Shown here: positions 8,825 through 18,029 of the stretch, piece by piece
How the letters are laid out: every line of letters starts with the position of its first letter
Numbering within the stretch: the first letter of the stretch is position 1
Source: Oceanicola sp. 502str15
Lineage (GTDB): Bacteria; Pseudomonadota; Alphaproteobacteria; Rhodobacterales; Rhodobacteraceae
Length of the DNA: 64,000 nt
Direction of reading: 5' to 3'
Assembly (NCBI RefSeq): GCF_024105635.1
Contig: NZ_WYDQ01000001.1
Coordinates: 1,488,001-1,552,000 of the forward strand
Program-made: the position numbers and the translations under genes
Notes under the pieces: model-generated
What the model saw: only the letters and a program-made list of their open reading frames with translations
Database searches by the model: none
Told to the model about the DNA's origin: nothing

Positions 8825-9958
8825 TCACGTCGCGGCACGCAGCCCCGCGCGCCGTGCCGCAAGCTGAAGCAGCGAAATCACGGTCGTCCCCACGTTGATC
8901 TCGCCGCTCTCCAGCAGCGCCATCGCCGCGTCGAAGCTGACGATATGGGCGCGAATGTCCTCGCCCTCCCCCGGCACCCCGCCAAGGCCCGCCGCGCCAT
9001 CCGGCAGATCGGCAATCCCGATGAAGCCATGCAGGTATTCGCTCTTCGCGCCCGGGCTCGGATAGTAGCCCCCGAGCGGCACCAGCCGGTCCACCTCCAG
9101 CCCGGCCTCCTCGCGCGCCTCGCGCAGGGCGCAGTCCTCGGGGCTCTCGCCCGGATCGACCCGGCCCGCAATCGGCTCCAGCACCCATGGCTGCGCGTCC
9201 CCCCGCGCCACCGGGCCCACCCGCAGCTGCTCGACCAGCATCACCCGGTCGCGCTGCGGATCATAGGGCAGCACCGTGGCCGCATCGGCCGAGATGAAGG
9301 CTGCCCGCTCGATCTGCCCGCTCCGGGTGCCGTCGAACCGGCTGTGCACCAGCTCGTATTCCTCCACCGCAAAGAAATTGGCATAGGGCCGCCGCCTCTC
9401 CGCAACCTCCAGGTCGCCCGGCCCCGCCTTGCGGCGCAGCGTCGCGGGCGCGCTCTCGCGGGCGTTCAGCCGTGCCTGCGCCCGAGTGCAGATCAACCCG
9501 TAGCGCCGCCCGACCTCCGCGGTCGTGGCCCGGCCCATCCACCACATCACCTCTTCGGCGGCCAGCACGCTGACCTCGCCCCATTGCGCCGCCCAGCGCT
9601 CCAGGCTCCACGGCCCGCCGCGCTGCCCGTCCTCGGCCAGCGGCACGTAAACCGTCGCCTCCGCGCGCCCCTCCCCGGTCAGCACCTCCACCGGCTTGCG
9701 CAGGTAGCCGTAGTTGTCCAGCCCTTCATAGAAATCGGCCCGCGCCAGCGCCGCGTCGTCGAGGCCCCGCAGCAGCAGCCCCTCGGCCTCGGCCCCGCGC
9801 TCGGCCCGCACCATCGGATAGACCTCTCCGGGCACCGCCTCCACGCGCCAGCCCGGCAGCCGCGCCGGGCATTGCGCCACCGCGTCAAAGCTCTCGCCCA
9901 GCACCACCCGCAGCAACGGCTGGTGCATCAATGTTCCGTAGATGAAGATATCCGACAT
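8825..9958 (-). CDS. trgB: TrgB-like fusion: gamma-glutamylcyclotransferase-like domain + Nudix hydrolase
   Basis: A 377-residue two-domain protein. Residues 1-115 are an AIG2/GGCT-like domain (IFIYGTLMHQ at the start, the YGTL loop being diagnostic). The C-terminal half is a Nudix hydrolase of the ADP-ribose pyrophosphatase kind, with the Nudix box at about 265-287 (GRVDPGESPED, then REAREEAG). R. sphaeroides TrgB, implicated in tellurite resistance, is the best match by context. The substrate is likely a nucleotide-sugar or oxidised nucleotide. It lies 31 bases after trgA and upstream of cysK in the same direction. Confidence 0.88.
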   Translation of the reverse strand: MSDIFIYGTLMHQPLLRVVLGESFDAVAQCPARLPGWRVEAVPGEVYPMVRAERGAEAEGLLLRGLDDAALARADFYEGLDNYGYLRKPVEVLTGEGRAEATVYVPLAEDGQRGGPWSLERWAAQWGEVSVLAAEEVMWWMGRATTAEVGRRYGLICTRAQARLNARESAPATLRRKAGPGDLEVAERRRPYANFFAVEEYELVHSRFDGTRSGQIERAAFISADAATVLPYDPQRDRVMLVEQLRVGPVARGDAQPWVLEPIAGRVDPGESPEDCALREAREEAGLEVDRLVPLGGYYPSPGAKSEYLHGFIGIADLPDGAAGLGGVPGEGEDIRAHIVSFDAAMALLESGEINVGTTVISLLQLAARRAGLRAAT

Positions 9959-9989
9959 GCGCCCTTTCCACCCGGGCGCGAGGCAGCGG

Positions 9990-10496
9990 TCAGGCGATCC
10001 TGCCCGCTTCCACCGAACGCTCCTCGGTCCACTCCGCGAACCATCCGCAGAGCATGCCGCCCACGATCAGCAACAGCGGCACCTGGGGCAGAAAATAGCT
10101 TCCCTCCGCGATGGTAAAGCCGATTCTCGCGTCGGTCAGGATCAGCACACCGTAGTCGAAGACCAGCCCGAAGGCGCCGTTGATCGCCTCCACCGGGCCG
10201 GCATAGGTGCCCACCCGCGTCGACTGGCGCAGCATCTCCCAGATCGCCCAGAAAAGCAGACACCAGAAGGTCATCGCCAGCGCCGTCCGCACCCCGCCAC
10301 CGGCGGCCGCGAACTTGCCCCGTCCGGCCAGCCGCCCCATGATGAACCAGCCGCACAGAAAGCCGATCCCGGCATTCACGAACGACAGCATCCCCAGCTT
10401 CGTGCCCTCGGGCAGAAGCGGCTTGAAGATCTCCGAAACGAAGAAGGCCAGCACGGCAAAGACCAGCCCGGACATCAGTTTGGTGGCGGTAGGCAT
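9990..10496 (-). CDS. trgA: TrgA family membrane protein
   Basis: A 168-residue integral membrane protein with about four hydrophobic helices (residues 8-26, 38-55, 73-92 and 138-156). The family is named after R. sphaeroides TrgA, which with TrgB raises tellurite resistance. The sequence opens MPTATKLMSG and closes with WFAEWTEERSV before a short tail. The gene order trgA-trgB-cysK on one strand is the same as the described locus, which is the main reason for the symbol. The molecular role is not known. It is the promoter-proximal gene of a unit that may run through mscS and alaX. Confidence 0.85.
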   Translation of the reverse strand: MPTATKLMSGLVFAVLAFFVSEIFKPLLPEGTKLGMLSFVNAGIGFLCGWFIMGRLAGRGKFAAAGGGVRTALAMTFWCLLFWAIWEMLRQSTRVGTYAGPVEAINGAFGLVFDYGVLILTDARIGFTIAEGSYFLPQVPLLLIVGGMLCGWFAEWTEERSVEAGRIA

Positions 10497-10632
10497 CGGC
10501 GTTCCATCACATGAAGGGGGCGCACACTGGCCCCTCGAATGCGGCGATCACACCATGCGAGTCCGGCAGAAATAAGGCAAAACCTCGGGAAACCGGCGAC
10601 AACCCCGGCGCAACCGCCCGATTGTCCCGCGC

Positions 10633-12015
10633 TCAGAAATCGCGATCCTCATAGGCCGCCAGCGCCGCCTTGCGCCCCGCCTCCAGCCCCACCACGGGCT
10701 GCGCCGGCCGGTCCTCGCCCGGTGTCAGCCCCCAGCTTTCGGGCACCGCTGCATAGTAGCTTGCCGCCGTCTCGCCGCTGCCCAGCCAGCGCTCGCGGTA
10801 TGTGCCGCGCGCGTCGAACTTCTCGGCCTGGCTCGCCGGGTTGAAGATGCGGAAATAGGGCGCCGCATCCGGCCCGCAGCCCGCCACCCACTGCCAGCCC
10901 AGCGCGTTGGAGGCCTCGTCCCAGTCGATCAGCGTATCGGCAAACCAGGTCTGGCCCACCCGCCAGTCGGTCATCATGTGCTTGGTGAGGTAGCTCGCCA
11001 CGATCATCCGGGCGCGGTTGTGCATGGTGCCGGTGACGTAAAGCTCGCGCATCGCCGCGTCGATCACATCAAGCCCCGTACGCCCCTGCTTCCACGCCTT
11101 CACCTCTGCGGCGCGCTCGTCATCCTTCCACGGAAAGCGCCCCCAGTCCTCGCGCCATTCCCGCTCGAAGATACGGGGAAAGTGGAAGCCCAGCTGCCAG
11201 CCAAACTCGCGCCACGCCAGCTCCTTGCGAAAGGTCTCGCTGCCCTCGCCCTCCGCCGCATTCCAGCACTGGCGCGGGGAAATCTCGCCATAGGTCAGGT
11301 TCTCGCTGAGGCCCGAGGTCCAGTGCTCGGCCAGCAGGTCGCGCCCCTTGGGGTAGTTGTGCATCCGGTCCGAAACGAAGTCGCGCAGCCGCTGCTGCGC
11401 CGCCGCCTCACCGACGCAGACATGCTCTGCCACCACATCCGCCCCGCGCCGCATGGCGGTCCCCAACGCCCAATCCTCCAGCGCCTCGCTCTCCGGCCAG
11501 CTCTTCGGCCCCGCCAGCTCCCGTGGCCTCGGGCATTCCTCGCCCGGAACCTCGCCCTTCATCGTCTTCCACATCGGCGAAAACACCTTGTAGGGCGTCC
11601 CCTGCCCCGTCTTCACCTCCCAGGGCTCCCAAAGCAGCTTGCCCGGAAAGCTCCGCGCCTCCACCCCGTCCTCGCGCAGCGCCGCCTTCACTTCCGCATC
11701 ACGCTCGCGGCACACCGGATCATACTCGCGGCTCCAATAAACCGCCTCCGCCCCGGTTTCCTTCACCAGCGCCCGCAGCACCTCCAGCGCATTGCCCGAG
11801 CGCAGGACAAGCCGGCTCCCCACCGCCTCCAGCTCGCGCCCATGCGCCTCCACCGAAAGCCCCATCCGCCAGGCCGCCGCCGCGCCCAGCGCATCCACCT
11901 TCCGCTCGCGGATGAACACCGGAATCACCGCCCCCTCCTCCCGCGCCGCCGTCAGCGCGGGCAGGTCCGAAAGCCGCAGGTCGCGACGATGCCAGAGGAT
12001 GGTGGTGCGGGTCAT
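10633..12015 (-). CDS. phrB: Deoxyribodipyrimidine photolyase
   Basis: A 460-residue class I cyclobutane-dimer photolyase that repairs UV lesions with blue light. The N-terminal photolyase/antenna domain begins with TILWHRRDLRLSDLPAL. The C-terminal FAD domain contains TGTMHNRARMIVASYLTKH and DWDEASNALGWQWVAG, the hallmark flavin- and DNA-binding blocks. Length and motif order are normal for the family, and no truncation is seen. It stands alone, 136 bases upstream of trgA, and may have its own promoter in the gap that also holds a dispersed palindrome. Confidence 0.95.
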   Translation of the reverse strand: MTRTTILWHRRDLRLSDLPALTAAREEGAVIPVFIRERKVDALGAAAAWRMGLSVEAHGRELEAVGSRLVLRSGNALEVLRALVKETGAEAVYWSREYDPVCRERDAEVKAALREDGVEARSFPGKLLWEPWEVKTGQGTPYKVFSPMWKTMKGEVPGEECPRPRELAGPKSWPESEALEDWALGTAMRRGADVVAEHVCVGEAAAQQRLRDFVSDRMHNYPKGRDLLAEHWTSGLSENLTYGEISPRQCWNAAEGEGSETFRKELAWREFGWQLGFHFPRIFEREWREDWGRFPWKDDERAAEVKAWKQGRTGLDVIDAAMRELYVTGTMHNRARMIVASYLTKHMMTDWRVGQTWFADTLIDWDEASNALGWQWVAGCGPDAAPYFRIFNPASQAEKFDARGTYRERWLGSGETAASYYAAVPESWGLTPGEDRPAQPVVGLEAGRKAALAAYEDRDF

Positions 12016-12076
12016 GGGCTCTCCTTCACGGTCTCCTGCTGACTAACGCAGCAAGCCGCCATCCGGATCAACCTTC

Positions 12077-12098
12077 GTAGGGCGGGACTTGTCCCGCC
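12077..12098. repeat. Dispersed palindrome, copy 1 (GTAGGGCGGG family)
   Basis: A 22-base palindrome: GTAGGGCGGG, then ACTT, then a closing arm ending CCCGCC. An identical copy is at 23613-23634 and a diverged one at 27996-28017. All three lie between genes, so they look like members of a REP-like family. Confidence 0.75.
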
Positions 12099-12114
12099 CT
12101 CCTGTCAGCCCATC

Positions 12115-12147
12115 AAAAAGCCCCGCCCGGATCGCGCCGGACGGGGC
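12115..12147 (-). terminator. Rho-independent terminator of the Na+/alanine symporter gene
   Basis: On the minus strand a GC-rich stem (GCCCCGTCCGG paired with CCGGGCGGGGC around GCGAT) runs into five U residues, 22 bases after the stop of the symporter gene. Confidence 0.85.
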
Positions 12148-12169
12148 TGCATCTCACGTCGTCAAAGCC

Positions 12170-13609
12170 CTATTCGGCAGGCGCCTTGGGCGCATCCGGC
12201 CAGGCCGTCGGGTCGGTATCGAGCTCCGGAAACTTCGCCGGATCGAAGATCGGCATCTTCACCCCCGCCTTCAGCTGCGCCCGGAAGTCGTTGATCAACC
12301 GCACCGCCACCGGGAAGAGCATCGCCAGCGCCAGCAGGTTCACCACCGCCAGAATCCCCATCATCGGGTCGGAGAAGTTGAAGATGAAGGTCGCGCCGGG
12401 GGCCACCGCACCGAGGAAGACGATGCCCACGATCGCCACCCGCAGGATCTGGATCGCCATCGGATTGCCGGTCATGAAGCTCAGCGCGTTCTCGCCAAGG
12501 TAGTAGTTGTACATGATCGAGCTGAACGAGAAGAGCAGGATCGCCACCGTCAGGTAGTACTGCGCCCATCCGCCCACGTGATTCACCATGCTCTGCTGGG
12601 TCAGCGCCACCCCGTCGATGCCTTCCGCGCCGGGCTGGTAGACGTCGCCCAGCAGGATCACGAAGGCGGTGCAGGAACAGATGATGATGGTGTCGATGAA
12701 GACCGAGAAGCTCTGGGTGATGCCCTGGCTCACCGGGTGCTTCACATAGGCCGTCGCCGCCACGTTCGGGGCCGAGCCGAGGCCCGCCTCGTTGGAGAAG
12801 AGGCCACGCCGCAACCCGTTGGCAATCGCCGCGCCCATGCCGCCCGCCACTGCTTCGCGGAAGCCGAAGGCATTGGCGAGGATGTCGCCGATGACACCGG
12901 GCAGCGACCCGATGTTGAGCACGATGATCACCAGCGCCATGCCGATGTACATGAAGGCCATGACCGGAATGATCACATCCGCCGCCTTGGCGATCCGATG
13001 GATGCCGCCCCAAACGATGAAGGCCGTCGCCGCCGCCAGCACCACGCCGGTCGCGATACGCGGAATGTTCATGCTGTCGAGCGCTGCGCCCGCCACCGTG
13101 TTGCCCTGGAAGGCGTTGAACCCGATCGAGAAGGAGGCAATCAGGCAGACCGCGTAGATCACCGCCAGCCAGCGGTAGTTCGCGCCGAGCCCGTGGATGA
13201 TCGCCCGCGCCGGGCCACCCCGGTAGTTGCCGTCCGCCTCGGTGCGCTTGTAAAGCTGCGCCAGCGTGGCCTCGACCAGCGCCGAGCACATGCCCACCAG
13301 CGCAATCGCCCACATCCAGAACACGGCACCGGGGCCGCCCGCAGTGATCGCCACCGCCACGCCGGCAATGTTGCCCCCGCCCACACGGCCCCCGACCGAA
13401 ACGAAAAGCGCCTCGCGCGCGCTGATCTTGGTCGGGTCGTTGTCTTCATTCGTGCCGGTCAACACGTTGAACATGCGCCTGAAGAAGCGAAACTGCACAA
13501 ACCCGCTGGCAATCGTGAAAAAGCACCCGAGCACAACGAGGAAGGGCACCAGCGCCCAGCCCCAGGTCAAATCGTTGATCGAATTGAATATCGTGTCCAG
13601 AAATCCCAT
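12170..13609 (-). CDS. Sodium:alanine symporter family protein (AGCS)
   Basis: A 479-residue inner-membrane carrier of the AGCS family, taking up alanine or glycine with sodium. It has about ten to eleven membrane helices. Family blocks are GGRVGGGNIAGVAVAI near residue 70, GLRRGLFSNEAGLGSAP near 245 and FSSIMYNYYLGE near 345. The start ATG at 13609 gives the usual short amphipathic N-terminus (MGFLDTIFNSIND); the open frame upstream is not conserved-looking. A strong terminator follows. It lies downstream of the BCCT carrier gene but is separated from it by that gene's own terminator. Confidence 0.93.
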   Translation of the reverse strand: MGFLDTIFNSINDLTWGWALVPFLVVLGCFFTIASGFVQFRFFRRMFNVLTGTNEDNDPTKISAREALFVSVGGRVGGGNIAGVAVAITAGGPGAVFWMWAIALVGMCSALVEATLAQLYKRTEADGNYRGGPARAIIHGLGANYRWLAVIYAVCLIASFSIGFNAFQGNTVAGAALDSMNIPRIATGVVLAAATAFIVWGGIHRIAKAADVIIPVMAFMYIGMALVIIVLNIGSLPGVIGDILANAFGFREAVAGGMGAAIANGLRRGLFSNEAGLGSAPNVAATAYVKHPVSQGITQSFSVFIDTIIICSCTAFVILLGDVYQPGAEGIDGVALTQQSMVNHVGGWAQYYLTVAILLFSFSSIMYNYYLGENALSFMTGNPMAIQILRVAIVGIVFLGAVAPGATFIFNFSDPMMGILAVVNLLALAMLFPVAVRLINDFRAQLKAGVKMPIFDPAKFPELDTDPTAWPDAPKAPAE

Positions 13610-13810
13610 CGTCCGCGTCTCCTTGTAACTATCTTCGCGGTGTCCTTGCCCCGAGCCTGCCGGACCGGCGCGGCTCAGGTAACGGGAGCGTGACACAACC
13701 GGGCGGAAAGTCGCATGAAATCCGCGCACTCGCCCACCAAATGAGCAAATGCCCGCTCAATGGATGCAGAATGCACACATCGCACATGCCGCCCGGCGCC
13801 CGCACCCACG

Positions 13811-13841
13811 AAAAAACCCGCCCGGATCGCTCCGGGCGGGC
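13811..13841 (-). terminator. Rho-independent terminator of the BCCT gene
   Basis: On the minus strand a perfect ten-pair stem (CCCGCCCGGA with TCCGGGCGGG, loop GCGAT) is followed by six U residues, 22 bases past the BCCT stop. It is the same stem type as the terminator at 12115-12147. Confidence 0.92.
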
Positions 13842-13862
13842 TCCGTTTCGCAATGGTGAGGC

Positions 13863-15668
13863 TCAGGCGTTACGCTCGGCCACCAGCCCCTTGTAGATCG
13901 CCCAGCACATCAGCAGCAGCACGATGGTGAAGGGCAAGCCGGTGGAGATGACCATCGACTGAAGGCTCGCGAGGCCCCCGGCAGAGAGCAGCAGCACAAT
14001 CGCCACCGCCCCTTCGAACACGCACCAGAACACCCGCTGGGGCACCGGCGCATCCACCTTGCCGCCCGCCGTGATCGTGTCGATCACCAGCGACCCGGAG
14101 TCCGAGGAGGTGACGAAGAACACGATCACGAGGATGATCCCGATGAAGCTGGTGATCGAGGCCAGCGGCAGTTCACCCAGCATCTTGAAGAGCTGGATCG
14201 GCAAGGCCGCATCCTGCGCCCCCGTAAAGCCGTCCTGCACAACCTGCTGGATCGCCACGCCGCCGAACACGCTCATCCAGAGCACGCAGACGAGGCTCGG
14301 GATCAGCAGCACGCAGATGATGAACTCCCGCACGCTCCGGCCCCGGCTGACGCGGGCAATGAACATGCCCACAAACGGTGACCAGGAAATCCACCACGCC
14401 CAGTAAAAGCTGGTCCAGCCCTGCGAGAAGTTCACATCTTCACGTCCCACCGGGTTGGAGAGCTGCGGCAGGTAGCTGACATAGGCCACGAGGTAATCGG
14501 CAAAGCCGGTCAAAATCGCCACCGTCGGGCCCACGATGAGCACGAAGAGCAGCAGCAAAAAGGCCAGCCCCATGTTGATCTCGCTGAGGATCTTCACCCC
14601 GCCATCCAGCCCGCGCAGCACCGAAACCAGCGCAATCGCGGTGATGACCGAAATCAGGATCACCTCCGTCGTCGGGCCAACCGGAATGCCGAACAGCTCG
14701 TTCAACCCCGCATTGGCCTGGGTCGCGCCGAAGCCCAGCGAGGTGGCCAGACCGAAGAGCGTGGCAAACACCGCCAGCGTATCAATCGCATGGCCCCACC
14801 AGCCCCAGACCCGGTCTCCGAGGATCGGGTAGAAGGCCGAGCGGATGGTGAGCGGCAGGCCCTTGTTGTAGCTGAAAAGCGCCAGCGCTAGGGCCACGAC
14901 CGCGTAGATCGCCCAGGGGTGGAGACCCCAGTGAAAGATCGTCGCCGCCATGCCGAGCCGGATCGCCGCCTCGTCATCGCCCGCCGCCGCGCCAAGCGGC
15001 GCCCAGTCGGTGCGCCCCGTGGTCGGTGCAAACAGCCCCTTTTGGCCTTCCGGCACAGCCGCGTCGATCTGCGCCTGAACATCCGCCGGCGTTGCGCCCG
15101 AAAGGCCCGTCGCCGCATCAAAGCTCTCGCGGTCGGCCCAGCCCTCGGGCGTGTCGCCCTCTGCCGGGGTGTCGCCCGCATAGGTCACCCCATAAGACAC
15201 ACCGCCCTTGGAGGTGCTGTAATGGCTCATCGGCTCCGAGACGCCGTAGAACATCAGGCCAATGCCCATGCCGGCGGCAAACAGCATGGCGAACCAGCCG
15301 ACATAGCCATAATCCGGCGTCGCCTCCTTGCCGCCAAGGCGCACATTGCCCAGCGGGGTGACGATCAAGAACAGGCAGAACAGCACGAAGATGTTGGCCG
15401 CCCCGAGGAAGAACCAGTCGAACCCCTTGGTCACCGAGCTGAACAGCCAGGAGAAGGCCGCGCCCGACTGCTCGGGCAGCGCCAGCGTGTAGAAGACGAA
15501 GGCCACCACCGCGAGGCCGGAAATCAGGAAAACCGGGTTGTGGATATCAAAGCCGAACGGCCCCACCGAGCCGTCGATGTTGTTCTGCCCTATTTCGTAG
15601 TCGGTCTCGATGACCTCCGAGACCCCCTCCGGGGCGGGTATGCCCTGGTCGTCGGGTTTGTCTGTCAT
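13863..15668 (-). CDS. BCCT family osmolyte/betaine (possibly DMSP) transporter
   Basis: A 601-residue carrier of the betaine-choline-carnitine family with about twelve membrane helices. The family tryptophan-rich signature is in WTSFYWAWWISWSPFVGMF, and the Gly-rich block MLFAAGMGIGLMFYGVSEP is intact. Between TM3 and TM4 is an insert of roughly 80 residues (GGVSYGV to GAAAGDD) absent from typical members. The start at 15668 has an AGGGAG ribosome site 7 bases upstream. It follows acuI on the same strand, which makes dimethylsulfoniopropionate or a related betaine a reasonable substrate guess. A terminator closes the unit. Confidence 0.9.
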   Translation of the reverse strand: MTDKPDDQGIPAPEGVSEVIETDYEIGQNNIDGSVGPFGFDIHNPVFLISGLAVVAFVFYTLALPEQSGAAFSWLFSSVTKGFDWFFLGAANIFVLFCLFLIVTPLGNVRLGGKEATPDYGYVGWFAMLFAAGMGIGLMFYGVSEPMSHYSTSKGGVSYGVTYAGDTPAEGDTPEGWADRESFDAATGLSGATPADVQAQIDAAVPEGQKGLFAPTTGRTDWAPLGAAAGDDEAAIRLGMAATIFHWGLHPWAIYAVVALALALFSYNKGLPLTIRSAFYPILGDRVWGWWGHAIDTLAVFATLFGLATSLGFGATQANAGLNELFGIPVGPTTEVILISVITAIALVSVLRGLDGGVKILSEINMGLAFLLLLFVLIVGPTVAILTGFADYLVAYVSYLPQLSNPVGREDVNFSQGWTSFYWAWWISWSPFVGMFIARVSRGRSVREFIICVLLIPSLVCVLWMSVFGGVAIQQVVQDGFTGAQDAALPIQLFKMLGELPLASITSFIGIILVIVFFVTSSDSGSLVIDTITAGGKVDAPVPQRVFWCVFEGAVAIVLLLSAGGLASLQSMVISTGLPFTIVLLLMCWAIYKGLVAERNA

Positions 15669-15883
15669 GGGGTGCTCCCTGTTCACGTCCGGGGGCTACT
15701 CTCATTCGGAAGCCGGGCTTCCGTGCAGCCTGTCGTGTGCCGGAGCCGCCCCGCCCCCATGGGGGTGGCTCGGCATCCATGCTAACGTCACATAGGTGTG
15801 AACAACACCCGCAGGCGGCGAGTTTTTTGCTATTTCCGACATGGGCTTGTCGCAAACAGGCCGTGAAGCGGCGGTTTCGCCCC

Positions 15884-16870
15884 TCAGCCCTTGATGTCCA
15901 CCACAACCCGGCCGCGGACCTGCCCTTTCAGGATATCGGCCCCGAGCTGCGGCAGGTCGCCCAGCGTCGCGGGCTGGATCATCGCCTCGAGCTTGTCCAT
16001 CGGCAGATCGGTGGCAATGCGCTTCCACGCCTCCAGCCGGTTGTCATAGGGCTGCATCACCGAGTCGATGCCCAGCAGGTTCACCCCGCGCAGCAGAAAC
16101 GGCACCACCGTCGCCGGAAGCGCCGCGCCGCCCGCAAGGCCCACGGCGGCAACGCTGCCCCCGTATTTCATCTGCCCCAGCACCCGGGCCAGCATCGCGC
16201 CGCCCACGGCATCCACGCAGCCCGCCCATGTCTCGCTCTCCAGCGGGCGCTTCACCGTCTCGGCAAGCTCCTCGCGGGCCACGATCTGCGTCGCGCCAAG
16301 GCTCTTGAGATACTCGCCGCTCTCCGGCCGCCCGGTCACGCCCGCCACCTCGTAGCCGAGATTGGCCAGAATCGCCGTCGCCACCGAGCCGACACCGCCG
16401 CTCGCGCCCGTCACCAGCACCGGTCCGGTGCCCGGCATCAGCCCGTGCCGCTCCAGCGCCATGACCGCCAGCATCGCGGTAAACCCGGCGGTGCCCACCG
16501 CCATCGCGGCGCGCGTGCTCAGCCCCTCGGGCAGCGGCACCAGCCAGTCGGCCTTCACCCGCGCCTTCTCGGCATAGCCGCCCCAATGCGCCTCGCCCAC
16601 GCGCCAGCCGGTCAGCACCACCTTGTCGCCCGGCGCGTAGCGGGCATCCTCGCTCGCCTCCACCGTTCCGGCAAAGTCGATCCCCGGCACATGCGGATAG
16701 TTGCGCACCAGCCCGCCGCCGGGGCCGATGCACAGCCCGTCCTTGTAATTCACGGTCGAATAGTCGACCGCCACCGTCACCTCGCCCTCGGGCAGGCGCG
16801 ACTCCTCGATCTCCTGAACGCTGGCCGAGGTCTTCCCCTCGTCGTCCTTCTCCACGATCAATGCGCGCAT
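15884..16870 (-). CDS. acuI: Acryloyl-CoA reductase-like MDR oxidoreductase (AcuI/YhdH family)
   Basis: A 328-residue medium-chain dehydrogenase/reductase of the YhdH/AcuI branch. AcuI reduces toxic acryloyl-CoA to propionyl-CoA with NADPH in DMSP and acrylate breakdown. Seen here are the N-terminal substrate-domain block STVNYKDGLCI, the GIDFAGTV segment, and the Rossmann motif TGASGGVGSVA. No zinc ligands of classical alcohol dehydrogenases are present, as expected. GAGGGGGAGAG upstream of the ATG is a strong ribosome site. The BCCT carrier gene follows 215 bases downstream on the same strand. YhdH-type quinone reductases are the alternative. Confidence 0.87.
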   Translation of the reverse strand: MRALIVEKDDEGKTSASVQEIEESRLPEGEVTVAVDYSTVNYKDGLCIGPGGGLVRNYPHVPGIDFAGTVEASEDARYAPGDKVVLTGWRVGEAHWGGYAEKARVKADWLVPLPEGLSTRAAMAVGTAGFTAMLAVMALERHGLMPGTGPVLVTGASGGVGSVATAILANLGYEVAGVTGRPESGEYLKSLGATQIVAREELAETVKRPLESETWAGCVDAVGGAMLARVLGQMKYGGSVAAVGLAGGAALPATVVPFLLRGVNLLGIDSVMQPYDNRLEAWKRIATDLPMDKLEAMIQPATLGDLPQLGADILKGQVRGRVVVDIKG

Positions 16871-16884
16871 GGTCGCTCTCCCCC

Positions 16885-17313
16885 TCAGGCTGCTGCCGCT
16901 TTCTCCGCCACGCCGCGCACCCGCGCCACCATGGCCCTCAACCCGTTCGAGCGCTGGGAGCTCAAATGCTCGTCCAGCCCCAAACGCTTCAACTCCGCCG
17001 CGGCATCCACCGCCTGCACCTCGCCAACCGTCGCACCGCTGTAGAGCGCCCGCAATATGGCAATCAGCCCGTTCACGATCATCGCATCGCTCTCGCCGGT
17101 GAAGCGCAGCACCGCGCCTGGCCCCTCGCCCTCGATCTCGGGCACCAGCCAGACCTGGCTGGCACAGCCCTCCACCTTGGTCGCCGCCACCTTCTGGCTT
17201 TCCGGCAAGGGCTCCATCTCGCGGCCAAGCTCGATCACATGGCGATAGCGATCCTCCCAGTCGTCCAGAAACTCGAATGTCTCCACGATCTCTTCAAATG
17301 CATCTCGCGCCAT
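16885..17313 (-). CDS. sufE: SufE family protein
   Basis: A 142-residue SufE protein that accepts persulfide sulfur from the cysteine desulfurase SufS and passes it on to Fe-S cluster assembly. The active cysteine is in KVEGCASQVWL (about residue 50), the diagnostic block. The C-terminal half (GLDEHLSSQRSNGLRAMV) is also typical. It lies 14 bases upstream of acuI on the same strand and is probably co-transcribed with it. No other suf genes are in the window. Confidence 0.93.
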   Translation of the reverse strand: MARDAFEEIVETFEFLDDWEDRYRHVIELGREMEPLPESQKVAATKVEGCASQVWLVPEIEGEGPGAVLRFTGESDAMIVNGLIAILRALYSGATVGEVQAVDAAAELKRLGLDEHLSSQRSNGLRAMVARVRGVAEKAAAA

Positions 17314-17436
17314 GGGCCGGGCTCCTTTCGAGAGCCAGAGCTAGGGCCTCTCACAGGCGAGGTCCAGCCCCGCACAGGCTTTTCAACGGCCCGGCTTTGC
17401 GCTAACCCTCGGTTAAAGAAAAGCCGAGGGACGAGC

Positions 17437-17910
17437 ATGACCAAACCGCTTCTGGCCGCCATGGCGCTGGTGACAGTGCTCTCCGGGTGCTCACGCCTCG
17501 CCGAGAGCCGGATCAACCCGTTCAACTGGTTCGGCGGCTCGCGCTCCGAAGCCCGCACCGCCACGGCGGTGGAGACGGTCGCCGTGCGCGACAGCCGCCA
17601 GCTGGTCGGTCAGGTCACGCAGCTCACCGCCGAGCGCACTGCGGGCGGCGCGATCATCACCGCCGTCGGCCTGCCGCCCTCGCAGGGCTACTGGAACGCC
17701 GAGCTGGTGCCCGCCACCCCCGACGGCCTGCCCCGCAACGGGGTGATGGTCTACGACTTCCGGGTCGAACGCCCGCTGGAATTCCAGCGCGAAGGCAGCC
17801 CCTACTCGCGCCAGATCACCGTGGCCCTCCACCTCTCCAACGTGGAACTCGCCTCGATCAGCCGCATCGTGGTGCGCGGCCAGGTCAACCAGCGCAGCAC
17901 CGCCCGCTGA
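17437..17910 (+). CDS. Exported lipoprotein of unknown function
   Basis: A 157-residue predicted lipoprotein. The signal peptide ends in the lipobox LSGC (cysteine near residue 19), so the protein should be lipidated and anchored in the outer membrane or periplasmic face. The mature part is Arg/Thr-rich at first (RSEARTATAVETV) and then beta-rich with VMVYDFRVERPLEF. I recognise a pattern seen in uncharacterised Rhodobacterales lipoproteins but no named domain. The start was placed at the ATG that gives a complete signal peptide, although an open frame runs further upstream. It is divergent from sufE. Confidence 0.75.
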   Translation: MTKPLLAAMALVTVLSGCSRLAESRINPFNWFGGSRSEARTATAVETVAVRDSRQLVGQVTQLTAERTAGGAIITAVGLPPSQGYWNAELVPATPDGLPRNGVMVYDFRVERPLEFQREGSPYSRQITVALHLSNVELASISRIVVRGQVNQRSTAR

Positions 17911-18029
17911 CCCGCCCGGGCGGGCCACCCCCCGCCCCGGTCCCAGTCATGCGGCCCCCTTCGCCCCGAGGGCCGGCCCCGCACGCCAGGCGCACGCCGC
18001 GAGGCGGGTGAATCCCACCACCACGCACC

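Noticed and set aside
13863..16870. DMSP lyase or demethylase gene next to acuI
   Set aside because: None found: no cupin lyase, DddP, DddL or DmdA in the window. Only acuI and the carrier support the DMSP idea.
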